A DNA stretch of 64,000 nt, taken from assembly GCF_001310275.1 (NCBI RefSeq), contig NZ_LGYZ01000067.1, positions 62,001 to 126,000 on the forward strand. The letters are read 5' to 3'. Origin of the DNA: Nocardia arizonensis (lineage in GTDB: Bacteria; Actinomycetota; Actinomycetes; Mycobacteriales; Mycobacteriaceae). Positions 8,676 to 18,131 of this stretch are shown here, in pieces (the first letter of the stretch is position 1; every line of letters begins with the position of its first letter). Both the position numbers and the translations under genes were made by a program. Below the pieces are notes generated by a model. It did no database searches. It was not told the origin of the DNA and saw only the letters and a program-made list of their open reading frames with translations.

Positions 8676-8884
8676 CACGTATGCCCCCGCCCGTGGACGT
8701 AGCCCACCTCCGACCGTGGGTGGAGACCGAACCCGTTTCCGGCACGATGTCGGCCCGCGCACCCGGTCGATACGCTCACTCGTGATGAGGCCGCCCTCCG
8801 GTCGCGGGAGGGGGATCGAGGCGGGCGGCGGTGTCATCACCAGCGAACGGCGCTGGGCCCGACGGGATTTCGGAGGCGTGGCCG

Positions 8885-9730
8885 ATGGCGAGCATCACCG
8901 CGGGACAGATGCGCGCCCACGAGGTCAGTGCGGCGGTACTGCAATCCGGCGACCCGTCGGCCACCGAAGCGGTGGTGTTCCTGCACGGTTCGCCGGGCAG
9001 CGCCGAGGACTGGCGGGAATTCCTGTGGCGCACCGGCGAATTCGCTCGGGCGGTCGCCTTCGACATGCCCGGGTTCGGGTCCGCGCGCACCTTCACGGGC
9101 TTCGACCACCGTGTCGAGGGCGACTACCGCACCTATCTGTCGCGCACCATGGACGGACTCGGCATCGACCGGGTGCACCTCGTCGGCCACGACTTCGGCG
9201 TGCCGTGGGGCCTGGCCTGGGCCGCCGCCCACCCCGACCGGCTCGCCTTCCTGACCATGATCAACGCGGGCGCCATGCACGAGTACCGCTGGCACGTCTA
9301 CGCGCGTATCTGGCAGACGCCGATCCTGGGCGAACTCACCCAGCGCCTCACCAATCGGTGGGGTATGCGGTGGCTGCTGCGCCGCGCGAATCCGCGCCTG
9401 CCGCTCGACTACATCGACAGCGTCTACGACAACTACGACGCCCACACCCGCGAAACGGTGCTCGCCCTCTACCGGGCCGCGCGTGATCCCGAGGCCATGC
9501 TCACCGAATCACTGGCGACCATTCCCACCGCGGTACCCGCGCTCGTGCTCTGGGGCGGCGCGGACCCGTGGCTGCCCGCCCGGCACGCGCACCTCCAGTC
9601 GATGATCTGGCCGGACAGTCGCATCGAGGTGCTGCACGGACTCGGTCACTGGTGCTTCATCGATGACCCGCGGGCCGTGGCCGACCACCTGCTGCCCTTC
9701 CTGCGCGAACAGTGCGCGGCGGACCGATAG
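8885..9730 (+). CDS. Alpha/beta hydrolase with Asp nucleophile (epoxide-hydrolase-like)
   Basis: A 281-residue protein starting at ATG 8885, chosen because GGAGG lies eight bases upstream; the frame is open to 8831. The nucleophile elbow is GHDFG with Asp103 in place of Ser, the hallmark of epoxide hydrolases and haloalkane dehalogenases. HGSPGS (about 34-39) gives the oxyanion motif, GGADPWLP the acid and GLGHWCFIDDP the catalytic His. Dehalogenases normally have Trp after the Asp; Phe here favours epoxide hydrolase or an unassigned relative. It ends nine bases from the convergent mycolyltransferase gene. Confidence 0.75.
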   Translation: MASITAGQMRAHEVSAAVLQSGDPSATEAVVFLHGSPGSAEDWREFLWRTGEFARAVAFDMPGFGSARTFTGFDHRVEGDYRTYLSRTMDGLGIDRVHLVGHDFGVPWGLAWAAAHPDRLAFLTMINAGAMHEYRWHVYARIWQTPILGELTQRLTNRWGMRWLLRRANPRLPLDYIDSVYDNYDAHTRETVLALYRAARDPEAMLTESLATIPTAVPALVLWGGADPWLPARHAHLQSMIWPDSRIEVLHGLGHWCFIDDPRAVADHLLPFLREQCAADR

Positions 9731-9739
9731 GGACCCGGG

Positions 9740-10681
9740 TCAGGCGCCGAGCGCACCGGCCAGATACAGCCACGAGTCGTGCAGATCGGTCTGGAACTGC
9801 CCCCAGGTGTGCGAACCCTGCGGCCGCGCCACGTGCACGGCGGGCACCCCGAGCGCCGCGAGCCGACCCGCGAACGCCCCCGTGCAGGAATCGGCGATCG
9901 CCTCGACCGGCGGGAACGGCAAACCGCCCGCATCGATGGGGCCCGGTCGGCCGGAGGCCGAGGACAGGTAGACGGTCTTGCCGGTCAGCTCTCCCGCTCG
10001 GGCGAACGCGTCGTGCGCGCGCCATCCGTCCCCGCCCGGCACACCCCACATATTCACCGGATTCGCGGCGCCGCGCACCAATTGCGCGGCGACCAGAGCG
10101 ATTCCGGACGGATCGGTGGACCACGGACATCCGCTGTACGCGGCCACCGCGCGGTAGCGATCCGGTACCTGAATGGCCAGGTCGATCGCCGAACCGGCAC
10201 TCATAGACACACCGGCGATCCCGTTGCGGCCGGTCGCGCCGAGTCGCGGATCGAGAGCCGCGGGCAGTTCGGCGGTGAGATAGGTCTGCCAGCGGGCCCG
10301 TCCGATCCTCGGATCGTCGGACACCCAGTCGGTGTACATGCTGTAGGCCCCGCCGATGGGCATGACGACATTGACGTGCTTGTCGGCGAAGAACGCGGCG
10401 ACATCGGTATCGTCCCACCACGAGATGCCGTCCTCGCCGCCGCCGACCCCGGCGAGCAGGTACAGCGTCGGCGCGGGCCCGCCCGCGGCCTTCAGCACCC
10501 GATTGCTCACCACGCGGTCCATCGACGGCGAGTAGACATCGATCCGATAGGCCGAACCGCCGAGCGGAAGCTCGCCGACAACCTGCGGGCCTGGCGGAGC
10601 CGCCGCGACCCGCCCCGGGCCGACGAGGCCCGCGACGACCAGCAAACCGGCGAAAATGCCGGAAAACCATGAACCCCTCAC
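9740..10681 (-). CDS. Secreted Ag85-type mycolyltransferase/esterase
   Basis: A 313-residue exported protein. GTG 10681 is chosen because it places a signal peptide (GSWFSGIFAGLLVVAGLVG...AAA) at the N-terminus. VVMPIGGAYSMYTDW and TYLTAELPAAL match the antigen 85 fold from memory. The nucleophile is Ser159 in GVSMSAGSA, and the C-terminal GSHTWGQFQ holds the catalytic His. These enzymes transfer mycoloyl groups between trehalose monomycolate molecules and to arabinogalactan in the cell envelope. Family presence implies a mycolate-bearing organism. No strong Shine-Dalgarno is seen, so the exact start is uncertain. Confidence 0.82.
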   Translation of the reverse strand: MRGSWFSGIFAGLLVVAGLVGPGRVAAAPPGPQVVGELPLGGSAYRIDVYSPSMDRVVSNRVLKAAGGPAPTLYLLAGVGGGEDGISWWDDTDVAAFFADKHVNVVMPIGGAYSMYTDWVSDDPRIGRARWQTYLTAELPAALDPRLGATGRNGIAGVSMSAGSAIDLAIQVPDRYRAVAAYSGCPWSTDPSGIALVAAQLVRGAANPVNMWGVPGGDGWRAHDAFARAGELTGKTVYLSSASGRPGPIDAGGLPFPPVEAIADSCTGAFAGRLAALGVPAVHVARPQGSHTWGQFQTDLHDSWLYLAGALGA

Positions 10682-10896
10682 ATCTGCGACATACCGCCGA
10701 ATCGCACGGATGAAACACGTGCGGTGCGGGAGCGGCGCGAATACCGAAGCGGGGGACGTGGATCGAGGAGACGGACACGAGCAGAACCTCGACACCTCGC
10801 AGGTCCGGCGATCCGCGCGGATGCGCGACCGGGACGGGGATGCGGGCGCGGCGGTGGGCTCGGTCGGTCACGGGGAGACCGTCACCGGGCTCGGTG

Positions 10897-10974
10897 TCAG
10901 CGAGTGACCAGCCAGGCGATGACGATCAGCACGAGCAGGGCGACGAGGGCGAGCTGAACGCGGGAACGGGGCAT
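10897..10974 (-). CDS. 25-residue membrane peptide coupled to upstream gene
   Basis: ATG 10974 overlaps the TAA of the upstream gene (TAATG), so it would be made by translational re-initiation. The product is two basic residues followed by a continuous hydrophobic stretch (VQLALVALLVLIVIAWLV) and TR, a single transmembrane helix. I do not recognise a family. The overlap and clean hydrophobic profile support it as real, but the short length keeps confidence moderate. Confidence 0.45.
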   Translation of the reverse strand: MPRSRVQLALVALLVLIVIAWLVTR

Positions 10975-11282
10975 TACAGCGCTCCGCTCCGCGCGGGCCG
11001 ACGTGACGCGGATTCGGAGGGCGCGGGAGGCCCGGACATCGAAGCGGTCGCGTCGGCGGAGGGCGCGACCGGGGCGGCGACCCGCGCCGCGACCGCGACG
11101 GCCTCGACCCGGTCGCGGCCGAGCAACCGCATGACCTCGCGCAGGGTCCGGTCGAGGGCGAGCGCGATCACGAAGCTGATCGGCACCATGCCGACCAGCA
11201 CCACGAGGAACTGCGGGATGAACGGCAAACCCGCGATCCACAGCTCGAAGCCGTCCCACCAACCCGCAATGCGATGCACCAC
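10974..11282 (-). CDS. Small membrane protein (Rv2401A-like position)
   Basis: A 102-residue protein with one long hydrophobic region (about residues 15-43, IAGLPFIPQFLVVLVGMVPI and onward), then a charged segment DRTLREVMRLLGRDR and an Ala/Pro/Ser-rich tail. In M. tuberculosis a small membrane protein (Rv2401A) also sits next to the trehalase gene Rv2402, so I infer orthology by position and topology. Function unknown. It is divergent from the trehalase gene and coupled to the 25-residue membrane peptide downstream. Confidence 0.6.
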   Translation of the reverse strand: MVHRIAGWWDGFELWIAGLPFIPQFLVVLVGMVPISFVIALALDRTLREVMRLLGRDRVEAVAVAARVAAPVAPSADATASMSGPPAPSESASRRPARSGAL

Positions 11283-11366
11283 TCCAGCCTAGTCCGCGCG
11301 CCGTGGTATCCGCCGACCCCGTGGGGGGCGGTGGACGGCACGACCGGAGCAACCCAAGATGGGTCT

Positions 11367-13355
11367 ATGGCGTCTCCCACCGATGACCTCACAATCGATG
11401 AGCCCGACGATCTGCCGGTGCCGACCGCGTTGACCGGCGCACGCCACGGCGCCTTCCCCCCGATCGACGACTACGCCTTTCTCTCCGACTGCGAGACGAA
11501 CTGCCTCATCGCGAGCAATGGCGCCGTCGAATGGATGTGCGTGCCCCGCCCCGACTCCCCCAGCGTCTTCGGCGCGATCCTGGATCGCAGCGCGGGACAT
11601 TTCCGTATCGGCCCGTACGGCCGCAATGTGCCCGCCGCGCGCCGCTACCTGCCCGGCGGCATGATCCTGGAGACCACCTGGCAGACCCCGACCGGCTGGC
11701 TCATCGTGCGCGACGCGCTGGTCCTCGGCCCCTGGCACAACAACGACCAGCGCAGCCGCACCCACCGCCGCACCCCCATGGACTGGGACGCCGAGCACAT
11801 GCTGCTGCGCACCGTGAAATGCGTCAACGGCACGGTCGAACTCGAGATGAGCTGTGAACCCGCCTTCGACTACCACCGCGCGACGACCACCTGGGAGTAC
11901 ACCGGCAAGGTCTACGAGGAGGCCACGGCGGTGCGCACCAACGACCCGACCGTCGGCCCCACACTGGTACTCACCACCGATCTGCGTCTGGGACTCGAGG
12001 GCCGCGAGGCCCGAGCGCGCACCCGCATGCAGGAGGGCGACGAGGTCTACGTCGCACTGACCTGGTCGGAACTGCCCGCGCCGAAGACCTTCGCCGACGC
12101 CGCGCAGAAGATGTGGGCCACCACCGAATGCTGGCGGCAGTGGATCACCCTCGGCAACTTCCCGGACCACCCGTGGCGCAACTACCTGCAACGCAGCGCG
12201 CTGACCCTCAAGGGCCTGACCTACAAGCCGACCGGCGCGCTCATGGCCGCTGCCACCACGTCATTGCCGGAAACCCATGGCGGACAACGGAACTGGGACT
12301 ACCGCTACACCTGGGTGCGCGATTCCAGCTTCGCCCTGTGGGGCCTGTACACGCTGGGCCTCGACCGTGAGGCCGACGACTTCTTCGCCTTCCTCAACGA
12401 CGCGTCGACCGGAAACAACGGCGACGCGGTCCCGCTCCAAGTGCTCTACGGCATCGGCGGCGAACGCGACCTCACCGAGATCGAACTGACCCATTTGCGC
12501 GGCTACGACGGCGCGCGTCCGGTGCGCATCGGCAACGGCGCCTACAACCAGGATCAGCACGACATCTGGGGCACCATGCTCGACGCGGTGTACCTGCACG
12601 TGAAGTCACGCGGACAGGTGCCGGAGTCGCTGTGGCCGCTGCTGGAACGTCAGGTGCACGCCGCCGTCGCGAACTGGCGCGAACCCGACCGCGGCATCTG
12701 GGAGATCCGCGGCGAGCCGCAGCATTTCACCTCGTCCAAGATCATGTGCTGGGTGGCGCTCGACCGCGGCGCGAAACTTGCCGAGATGCACGGCCAGTTC
12801 GAACGCGCCACCGAGTGGCACACCGTCGCCGACGAGATCAAGGACGACATCCTCGCCAACGGCGTCGACGCGAACGGGGTCTTCACCCAGACCTACGGGG
12901 GGCAGACCCTCGACGCCTCCCTGCTGCTGGTGGTACTCGTGCGCTTCCTGCCGCCCGACGACCACCGGGTGCGGGCCACCGTACTTTCGATCGCCGACAG
13001 ACTCACCGAACACGGTCTGGTGCTGCGCTACCGCACCGAGACCACCGACGACGGCCTCACCGGCGCCGAGGGCACCTTCACGATCTGCTCGTTCTGGCTG
13101 GTCTCGGCGTTGGTTGAGATCGGTGAGGTGCGCCGGGCACGGCACCTGTGCGAGCGGTTGCTCGGCTACGCCAGCCCGCTGCGGCTCTACGCCGAGGAGA
13201 TCGATTCGCGTAGCGGACGCCACCTGGGCAACTTCCCGCAGGCGTTCACCCATCTCGCGCTCATCAATGCCGTCACCCATGTGATCAGGGCCGAGGAGTC
13301 ACGGGCGGTCGGCGATTTCCAGCCCGCGCACACCCCGGCGTCGCATCCGCACTGA
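11367..13355 (+). CDS. GH15 family trehalase
   Basis: A 662-residue glycoside hydrolase family 15 enzyme, predicted to split trehalose into two glucoses in the cytoplasm, as shown for the mycobacterial Rv2402 type. An N-terminal beta-rich domain (to about 280) is followed by an (alpha/alpha)6 barrel. The conserved GGQRNWDYRYTWVRDSSF motif marks the start of the active site, and EGTFTICSFWLVSALVEIGE is the typical C-terminal motif carrying the second acidic residue. ATG 11367 gives MASPTDDL; the frame is open further upstream without a better start. Its neighbour, a mycolyltransferase, also acts on trehalose-linked lipids. Confidence 0.88.
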   Translation: MASPTDDLTIDEPDDLPVPTALTGARHGAFPPIDDYAFLSDCETNCLIASNGAVEWMCVPRPDSPSVFGAILDRSAGHFRIGPYGRNVPAARRYLPGGMILETTWQTPTGWLIVRDALVLGPWHNNDQRSRTHRRTPMDWDAEHMLLRTVKCVNGTVELEMSCEPAFDYHRATTTWEYTGKVYEEATAVRTNDPTVGPTLVLTTDLRLGLEGREARARTRMQEGDEVYVALTWSELPAPKTFADAAQKMWATTECWRQWITLGNFPDHPWRNYLQRSALTLKGLTYKPTGALMAAATTSLPETHGGQRNWDYRYTWVRDSSFALWGLYTLGLDREADDFFAFLNDASTGNNGDAVPLQVLYGIGGERDLTEIELTHLRGYDGARPVRIGNGAYNQDQHDIWGTMLDAVYLHVKSRGQVPESLWPLLERQVHAAVANWREPDRGIWEIRGEPQHFTSSKIMCWVALDRGAKLAEMHGQFERATEWHTVADEIKDDILANGVDANGVFTQTYGGQTLDASLLLVVLVRFLPPDDHRVRATVLSIADRLTEHGLVLRYRTETTDDGLTGAEGTFTICSFWLVSALVEIGEVRRARHLCERLLGYASPLRLYAEEIDSRSGRHLGNFPQAFTHLALINAVTHVIRAEESRAVGDFQPAHTPASHPH

Positions 13356-13362
13356 CACCGGA

Positions 13363-15204
13363 TCAGGCGCCGACCAACCGGTCGGCGCGATCGCGCACCC
13401 CGCGCAGGGCGCGCAGGCGCGTATCGAGTTCGGCGATGCGCTCCTCACGGCGGTCGCCGTATTTCCCGAACGCCTCCTCCGCGGCGCGCAGGGCGTCCTC
13501 GGCGGTGCGCAGCGATTCGGTGGCGATCTCGGTGAAGTGGTCACGCAGCGTTCGCTGCATGGCGCGCAGGCGATTGCGCGACTCCTTGCTCACCTGGAAG
13601 ATCACGTCGTCCATGAGCCGGGCCACCGCGACCTTCGCCTCTGCGCGCCGCCGGGTCTTGCGATTCTTGCGGTCGTCCCACAGCGCGTTCACGCCCAACA
13701 GCACACCCGCACCCGCCGAATACCAGTTCACCAGTGACATGCCGAGCAGACTCGTGGCGAGACCCACCATGAGGATGCCACCGTAGGAACCGCGCAGCGC
13801 GGACAGGAACTGCTGTGTCACACCGGCATCGGCGCTGTCGAGCGGCTCGAGCGGCGCCACCGGTTCGAGCACCTCGCCCGGATTCTCCAGGCGCAGATCC
13901 GGCAGCGGCGGTGTGCGATTGTCGGCCGGGAACTTCGAGGCGACCTGATCGCACAGTTCCACCGAACGGTAGTGCGCCATCACGAAATTCTCTTCCACGG
14001 CCTCGCAGATCCGCGCGTCGAGATCGGTGGCGAATTCCTTCCAGCCGCGCGCGGGATCGGTCTGGGTGATCTCGGCTTCGGCGTCGCGCACCAGATTGCG
14101 CAGGCGATGACGCAGGTCGTGTTCGATATCGGCCATCAACTCGGTACTGCCGTCGACCAGGGTGACCTGCCAATTGGCGGTGCGCTGGCGCAACTGTTCG
14201 GCCTGATCGCGCGCCACGACGAGCGATTCGGTGATCTGCGCCTTGCGACGCGGATCACGCAAGGCCTCGGCCTCGCTGTGCAGTGTCATCGCCAGGTGGT
14301 CACTTACCAGCCGGATATCGCGCACCGCGGCCTCGATCGCCATGGAATCGGCATGGCCGACCACGTAGTCGCGCAGATGGTCGATCAACTGCGGCATACC
14401 GGATTCGATATCGCGCTGGTAGTTCGCGCCATGCTGACGATGTTGCAGCGCCGAGACCGGGGCGACGGCGAAGCCGAGGCCTGCCGCGTCGAGCAGTTCC
14501 CGGTTGCGCTGCTGCACATGGGCCCAGTGCGGATACTGGTCGATCTTGTTCAGCACGCACACCACGGTCGGACACAGCCGCTGCACCCGTTCCAGATAGG
14601 CGAGTTGCTCCTTGGTCAGTTCGGAGCGCGCGTCGGCCACGTAGAGCACCGCGTCCGCGGCCGCGATCATCGACCACTTGACGTGCTCGTCGGCGGGCGC
14701 GCCCGGGGCGTCCATGACCACGATGCCGTCGGCGAGCAGCGGACTCGGCTCGGTGAACTCCGCGCGGATCACCCCTTCGGCGCGCAGCGCGGGTCCGGGG
14801 TCGAGCGGGTCGACGGGCTGGCGCTCGGTGCGGCCGCCCGGGATCGCCTTCACCAGCGTGGCGGTGGAGCGCGGACCGTATTCGGCGATCACCGGCACGC
14901 TCAGCGGGCTGTCGGTGGCGCTGACCTGTGCTCCGACCAGACCGTTGACCAGGGTGCTCATCCCGTTCTTCGGCTCGCCGACCACGACAAGCCGCACCCG
15001 GGGATCGGCGACCCTGGCCCGGACCATGCTGAGCCGTCCGGTCAGATCGTCACGACCCGCGGCTCTGGTCATCTCCCGCAATTCATCGAGGACACGGATG
15101 AGCGGGGCCATCGCGTCCGGATGTTTCACCGTCACGGACTCCAGCCCGGCTGCGGCAGACAACCCTCCTCCTAACTCTCTTTCGTATCCGCTGCGCGACG
15201 ACAT
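13363..15204 (-). CDS. Dynamin-like GTPase with Met in place of the P-loop Lys
   Basis: A 613-residue protein starting at ATG 15204, preceded by GGAGG at 11 bases; a GTG eight codons earlier lacks a ribosome site. GTPase motifs: G1 GEPKNGMST (76-84), where the invariant Lys of GxxxxGK[ST] is Met82; G3 DAPG (165-168); G4 NKID (219-222). A helical middle leads to a hydrophobic hairpin (GGILMVGLATSLLGMSLVNW), then a charged helical tail. This is the architecture of bacterial dynamin-like proteins such as IniA/IniC, which remodel membranes. Loss of the G1 Lys should weaken nucleotide hydrolysis. It follows the 714-residue gene by 34 bases. Confidence 0.82.
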   Translation of the reverse strand: MSSRSGYERELGGGLSAAAGLESVTVKHPDAMAPLIRVLDELREMTRAAGRDDLTGRLSMVRARVADPRVRLVVVGEPKNGMSTLVNGLVGAQVSATDSPLSVPVIAEYGPRSTATLVKAIPGGRTERQPVDPLDPGPALRAEGVIRAEFTEPSPLLADGIVVMDAPGAPADEHVKWSMIAAADAVLYVADARSELTKEQLAYLERVQRLCPTVVCVLNKIDQYPHWAHVQQRNRELLDAAGLGFAVAPVSALQHRQHGANYQRDIESGMPQLIDHLRDYVVGHADSMAIEAAVRDIRLVSDHLAMTLHSEAEALRDPRRKAQITESLVVARDQAEQLRQRTANWQVTLVDGSTELMADIEHDLRHRLRNLVRDAEAEITQTDPARGWKEFATDLDARICEAVEENFVMAHYRSVELCDQVASKFPADNRTPPLPDLRLENPGEVLEPVAPLEPLDSADAGVTQQFLSALRGSYGGILMVGLATSLLGMSLVNWYSAGAGVLLGVNALWDDRKNRKTRRRAEAKVAVARLMDDVIFQVSKESRNRLRAMQRTLRDHFTEIATESLRTAEDALRAAEEAFGKYGDRREERIAELDTRLRALRGVRDRADRLVGA

Positions 15205-15238
15205 CGACGGCGCGTCCTCCCTTCGCACCGTGGACGCG

Positions 15239-17383
15239 CTAATGCAGCAGCGAGTGATGATCCAGTGTGCCGTGTGTCGCGTCGAGGTCGTACGGCCCCC
15301 CGCCCGGCAGCAGTCCCGCCGACAGTCCGCCGCCCGCGAACGCCGTGCTCATGTGGTCGGCATCGACGGTGAAGGAGGCGGCCGCGGGGTGGGCGAGGTA
15401 CCCGTGTGACGAATCCCACTGATCGCTGATGGGCTTGTTGTTCGTGCCGACCTGCGGCTTGATCGGGGTGACGGGCGCGGGATGCGGCGCCGAGTACGTG
15501 GGAGTCGGCAACTCCGCCGAGGGCACCTCGGCCGTCGGCACGTCCACGGTCGGCACGTCGATGGTCGACGGCTGCGACGGCGAGTACGTCGGCACGCTGT
15601 GCGAGGTCGACGGCACCGACACCGTGGGCACCTCGGCGCTCGGGGCGTCGGTGCTCGGATGGGTCTGCGACGGCGGGTTGCTCTGCGTACCGCCCGTGCC
15701 GGTGCCGGTCCCGTCGGGGGTGGACGGCTGCTGGGCGGGCCGGGTCGCGCCCGGCACTTTGGTGGTGGTGATGTCGATATCACCGCTCGGCATCGTCGGT
15801 TTGCCGTCCACGCCGGGCAGTTTGGTCGGCAGCGGAACCGACGTGCTCACCGGATCCGGTGCGGTGTGATCCACACCCGGCGTCGAGGCGCCCGGTCCGA
15901 ACGTGGTCGGGATCTTGGTCACCGGAACGGTCGGCTGGTGGTTATCCGCGCCGGTGTCGACGGGCTTTGGCTGCACCGGCGTGTACGGATTCGGCTTGGG
16001 CGAGTGCTGCTGGTCGAACAGCGCCGGCACCGCCGCGGCGGGCGCGGTGAGCGGCGAGGTGCCCGACGGCGGTGCGAGCACATTCGCGATCGGCGAGGAC
16101 GCGGCCTCGGGCTGGATCGTGGTCTGCAACGGCGTCACCGCCACCACCGGCGCCGCGGCCGGGGCGGCCGCCATCGGCGCGGGCGCCGGCGGGGCGACCG
16201 GCGCCTGTGTCATGGCGACCGGTGCGGTCGGCGCGAACACGGGAGCGGACGCGGCGGCAGGTGCGACGGGCGCGACACCGCCGGAGACACCGGCCGTCGC
16301 CGACCCCGAACCCAGTGCGCCAGAACCGATTCCGTGCTGGTCGGTGGTGGCGCGGCCCGCGCCGGTGGTCGATTTGCCGTCGAGCCAGTTGGTGAGATTG
16401 TCGAGCTGATCGCCGATATTCGATCCCGCGGCGGTCTTGATCGTCATCCCCGCCGACGCCTCCACCTTCATCTCGGTGGTGAGATACGCGCCATTGGGGC
16501 CGACACCGAAGTCGATCTCGAGTTCGGTGTAGAGCGAGGCGAAGGCGTCGACGCCGACGTAGACACCGAAATCATCGAGCCCGTCGAGCATCTGGGCCGC
16601 GTGCGCGCCATCCACCGGCTGGGTCGGCGCCCACGGCACCGAATGGCCGAAGCCGAGCGAATTGCCCGGCGCGGCATTGTCGTCCACGGTCTCGGTGAGC
16701 TCGCCCACCCGCGCCCGCTCCGCCGCCGCATGTTTCGGCAGCCCGAACAGCGTCGCGCTCGGATCGGTCAGGAAGTTGCCCCCATCGGGCAGGCCGAGAC
16801 CGAGTCCGTGCGAACCGGGTACCGGCGCGGGAGCGGTCGCGGCGTCGGTCCACCAATCCGGCAGGCCCGCCTCGGGCGTCGCGGTGGACCAGGTCTGGGC
16901 GTCGGTCCCGTCGTAGCCGGGCGCGGCGTCCAAGAAGCTGGGCGCGCCGGGGAAATCGTCGGTCCCGAATCCGGTGACGGCATCCTGATGCGGCGCGCCG
17001 CCCCGCATGTCGACCGCGGTGTCACCGGCCGAGGCGCCGGGTTGGAACACGCCGTGCGTCTGATCGGTGTGCGCGGCCAGCGTGGTCCGCGAGGGCGCGG
17101 GCGGCGCCGAATCCGGTTCGGGATCGGGGAAGGTCATCACCGGACTCGGCACATCGGGATCGGGATCGTTGTTCCCGGACCATCCGGTGTGCCAGCTGTC
17201 AAGGCGCTGCCCGCCCGGCGCGGCGGGAACGCCGCCGCCATTGGACGCGACGAGCGCGCCGCCGGTGACATACGCTCCGGCGCGCGCGACGCGGGCCACG
17301 CCGTTCGCGACGCGATACGCGGTATCTCCTGACGGGTCGGTCACCTCGGCGGCGTCGCCGTCGAAGGGCAGATCACGCGACAT
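15239..17383 (-). CDS. Large Pro/Ala/Thr-rich protein upstream of dynamin-like GTPase
   Basis: A 714-residue protein of unknown function. The start ATG 17383 has GTGGAG six bases upstream. No signal peptide or transmembrane helix is evident. A more ordered region (about 250-350) contains a DDFGVYVGVDAFASLYTELE stretch. The second half is low-complexity, rich in Pro, Ala, Val and Thr, with imperfect repeats around VPTVDVPTAEVPSAELPTPT (about 590-660). The C-terminal ~60 residues look globular again. Its position directly before a dynamin-like GTPase resembles iniB before iniA/iniC, but I see no IniB signature, so that is only a contextual idea. Confidence 0.7.
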   Translation of the reverse strand: MSRDLPFDGDAAEVTDPSGDTAYRVANGVARVARAGAYVTGGALVASNGGGVPAAPGGQRLDSWHTGWSGNNDPDPDVPSPVMTFPDPEPDSAPPAPSRTTLAAHTDQTHGVFQPGASAGDTAVDMRGGAPHQDAVTGFGTDDFPGAPSFLDAAPGYDGTDAQTWSTATPEAGLPDWWTDAATAPAPVPGSHGLGLGLPDGGNFLTDPSATLFGLPKHAAAERARVGELTETVDDNAAPGNSLGFGHSVPWAPTQPVDGAHAAQMLDGLDDFGVYVGVDAFASLYTELEIDFGVGPNGAYLTTEMKVEASAGMTIKTAAGSNIGDQLDNLTNWLDGKSTTGAGRATTDQHGIGSGALGSGSATAGVSGGVAPVAPAAASAPVFAPTAPVAMTQAPVAPPAPAPMAAAPAAAPVVAVTPLQTTIQPEAASSPIANVLAPPSGTSPLTAPAAAVPALFDQQHSPKPNPYTPVQPKPVDTGADNHQPTVPVTKIPTTFGPGASTPGVDHTAPDPVSTSVPLPTKLPGVDGKPTMPSGDIDITTTKVPGATRPAQQPSTPDGTGTGTGGTQSNPPSQTHPSTDAPSAEVPTVSVPSTSHSVPTYSPSQPSTIDVPTVDVPTAEVPSAELPTPTYSAPHPAPVTPIKPQVGTNNKPISDQWDSSHGYLAHPAAASFTVDADHMSTAFAGGGLSAGLLPGGGPYDLDATHGTLDHHSLLH

Positions 17384-17739
17384 CCAAACTCCACATCTCG
17401 GATTCCAGCATCCTCACCGCGCCGGGCCGACCGAGTGAAGACCATCTAACGATATTTCCGAAGAACCCAACTGTCACATTCTCCGGCAACCTTGCCATCG
17501 CACGGCGTTCATGGGAAGCCCCGCTTTCCTTGGCACCGATTACCGGATAACCCTGCGACAGCGTTCGCACCTGGCACTATGCCGGCCCGGATCGAGCAGC
17601 GGAAGTCCGCGGGGAGCGTGGCCGCAAAGCCTGAGAGAACTCTAATGATTACTGGAGAACCCCCGAAGATCGCACTCCTACTGTCGATCTCGCCGCACCG
17701 CGTCCGGTCGAAGGCGGCCTCGACGAATAGGAGATATCC
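17384..17739. promoter_or_regulatory. Divergent intergenic region
   Basis: About 356 bases without a convincing gene, A+T-richer than its surroundings. On the plus strand TACTGT (17679-17684) is a -10 candidate 55 bases before ATG 17740, and AGGAG precedes that start. A structured-looking stretch at 17595-17670 was compared by eye with known riboswitches and not matched. Confidence 0.3.
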
Positions 17740-18105
17740 ATGACAGCCCCACGCTATGACCGCATACGGATCGCGGCCGCGGGCGCCGCGGCCTGCGCCG
17801 CGGCCCTTTTCGCGGCGGGAACGGCCGTCGCCGAACCAACGGTGATCGCACCGGCCCCACCCGGCACACCGGGCGCACCCGTCATCACCTGTATCGCTCC
17901 CGGCGGACCCGACGGACCGAAGATCCACATCGAGGAACTCGGACCGCTGCCCGACGGCGCGCAACCCCATATCTACAACCAGCGTTTCGAACAGCTCCCG
18001 CCCGGCGCCGCGCCGGACGGCTGCCATGACCTCGACGGCGCGGTCCCGGGACCGGACGGGCCGATGGTGCTGCGGACCGGCCCCACCGGCAGCGTCGACA
18101 ACTGA
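17740..18105 (+). CDS. Small secreted Pro/Gly-rich protein
   Basis: A 121-residue hypothetical protein with a clear Sec signal peptide ([20 protein letters not shown], then AVAEP with AVA as cleavage site). The mature ~90 residues are rich in Pro and Gly and contain two cysteines (ITCIAPG and DGCHDLD) that could form a disulfide outside the cell. AGGAG lies seven bases before ATG. It ends 14 bases before the -10 box of the two-component system. Unknown function. Confidence 0.65.
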   Translation: MTAPRYDRIRIAAAGAAACAAALFAAGTAVAEPTVIAPAPPGTPGAPVITCIAPGGPDGPKIHIEELGPLPDGAQPHIYNQRFEQLPPGAAPDGCHDLDGAVPGPDGPMVLRTGPTGSVDN

Positions 18106-18119
18106 GCGTCGGACCGCTC

Positions 18120-18125
18120 TATGGT
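18120..18125 (+). promoter_or_regulatory. -10 box for leaderless response regulator transcript
   Basis: TATGGT, six bases before ATG 18132; no Shine-Dalgarno is present, so a leaderless mRNA is likely. Confidence 0.45.
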
Positions 18126-18131
18126 GGCCCC

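Noticed and set aside
17595-17670. Structured stretch with CGGGGAGC and CCTGAGAGAA, recalling TPP or glycine riboswitches
   Set aside because: The obligatory TPP segment (CUGAUCUGG-type) and the glycine aptamer core are missing; the downstream gene is a small secreted protein unrelated to thiamine or glycine.
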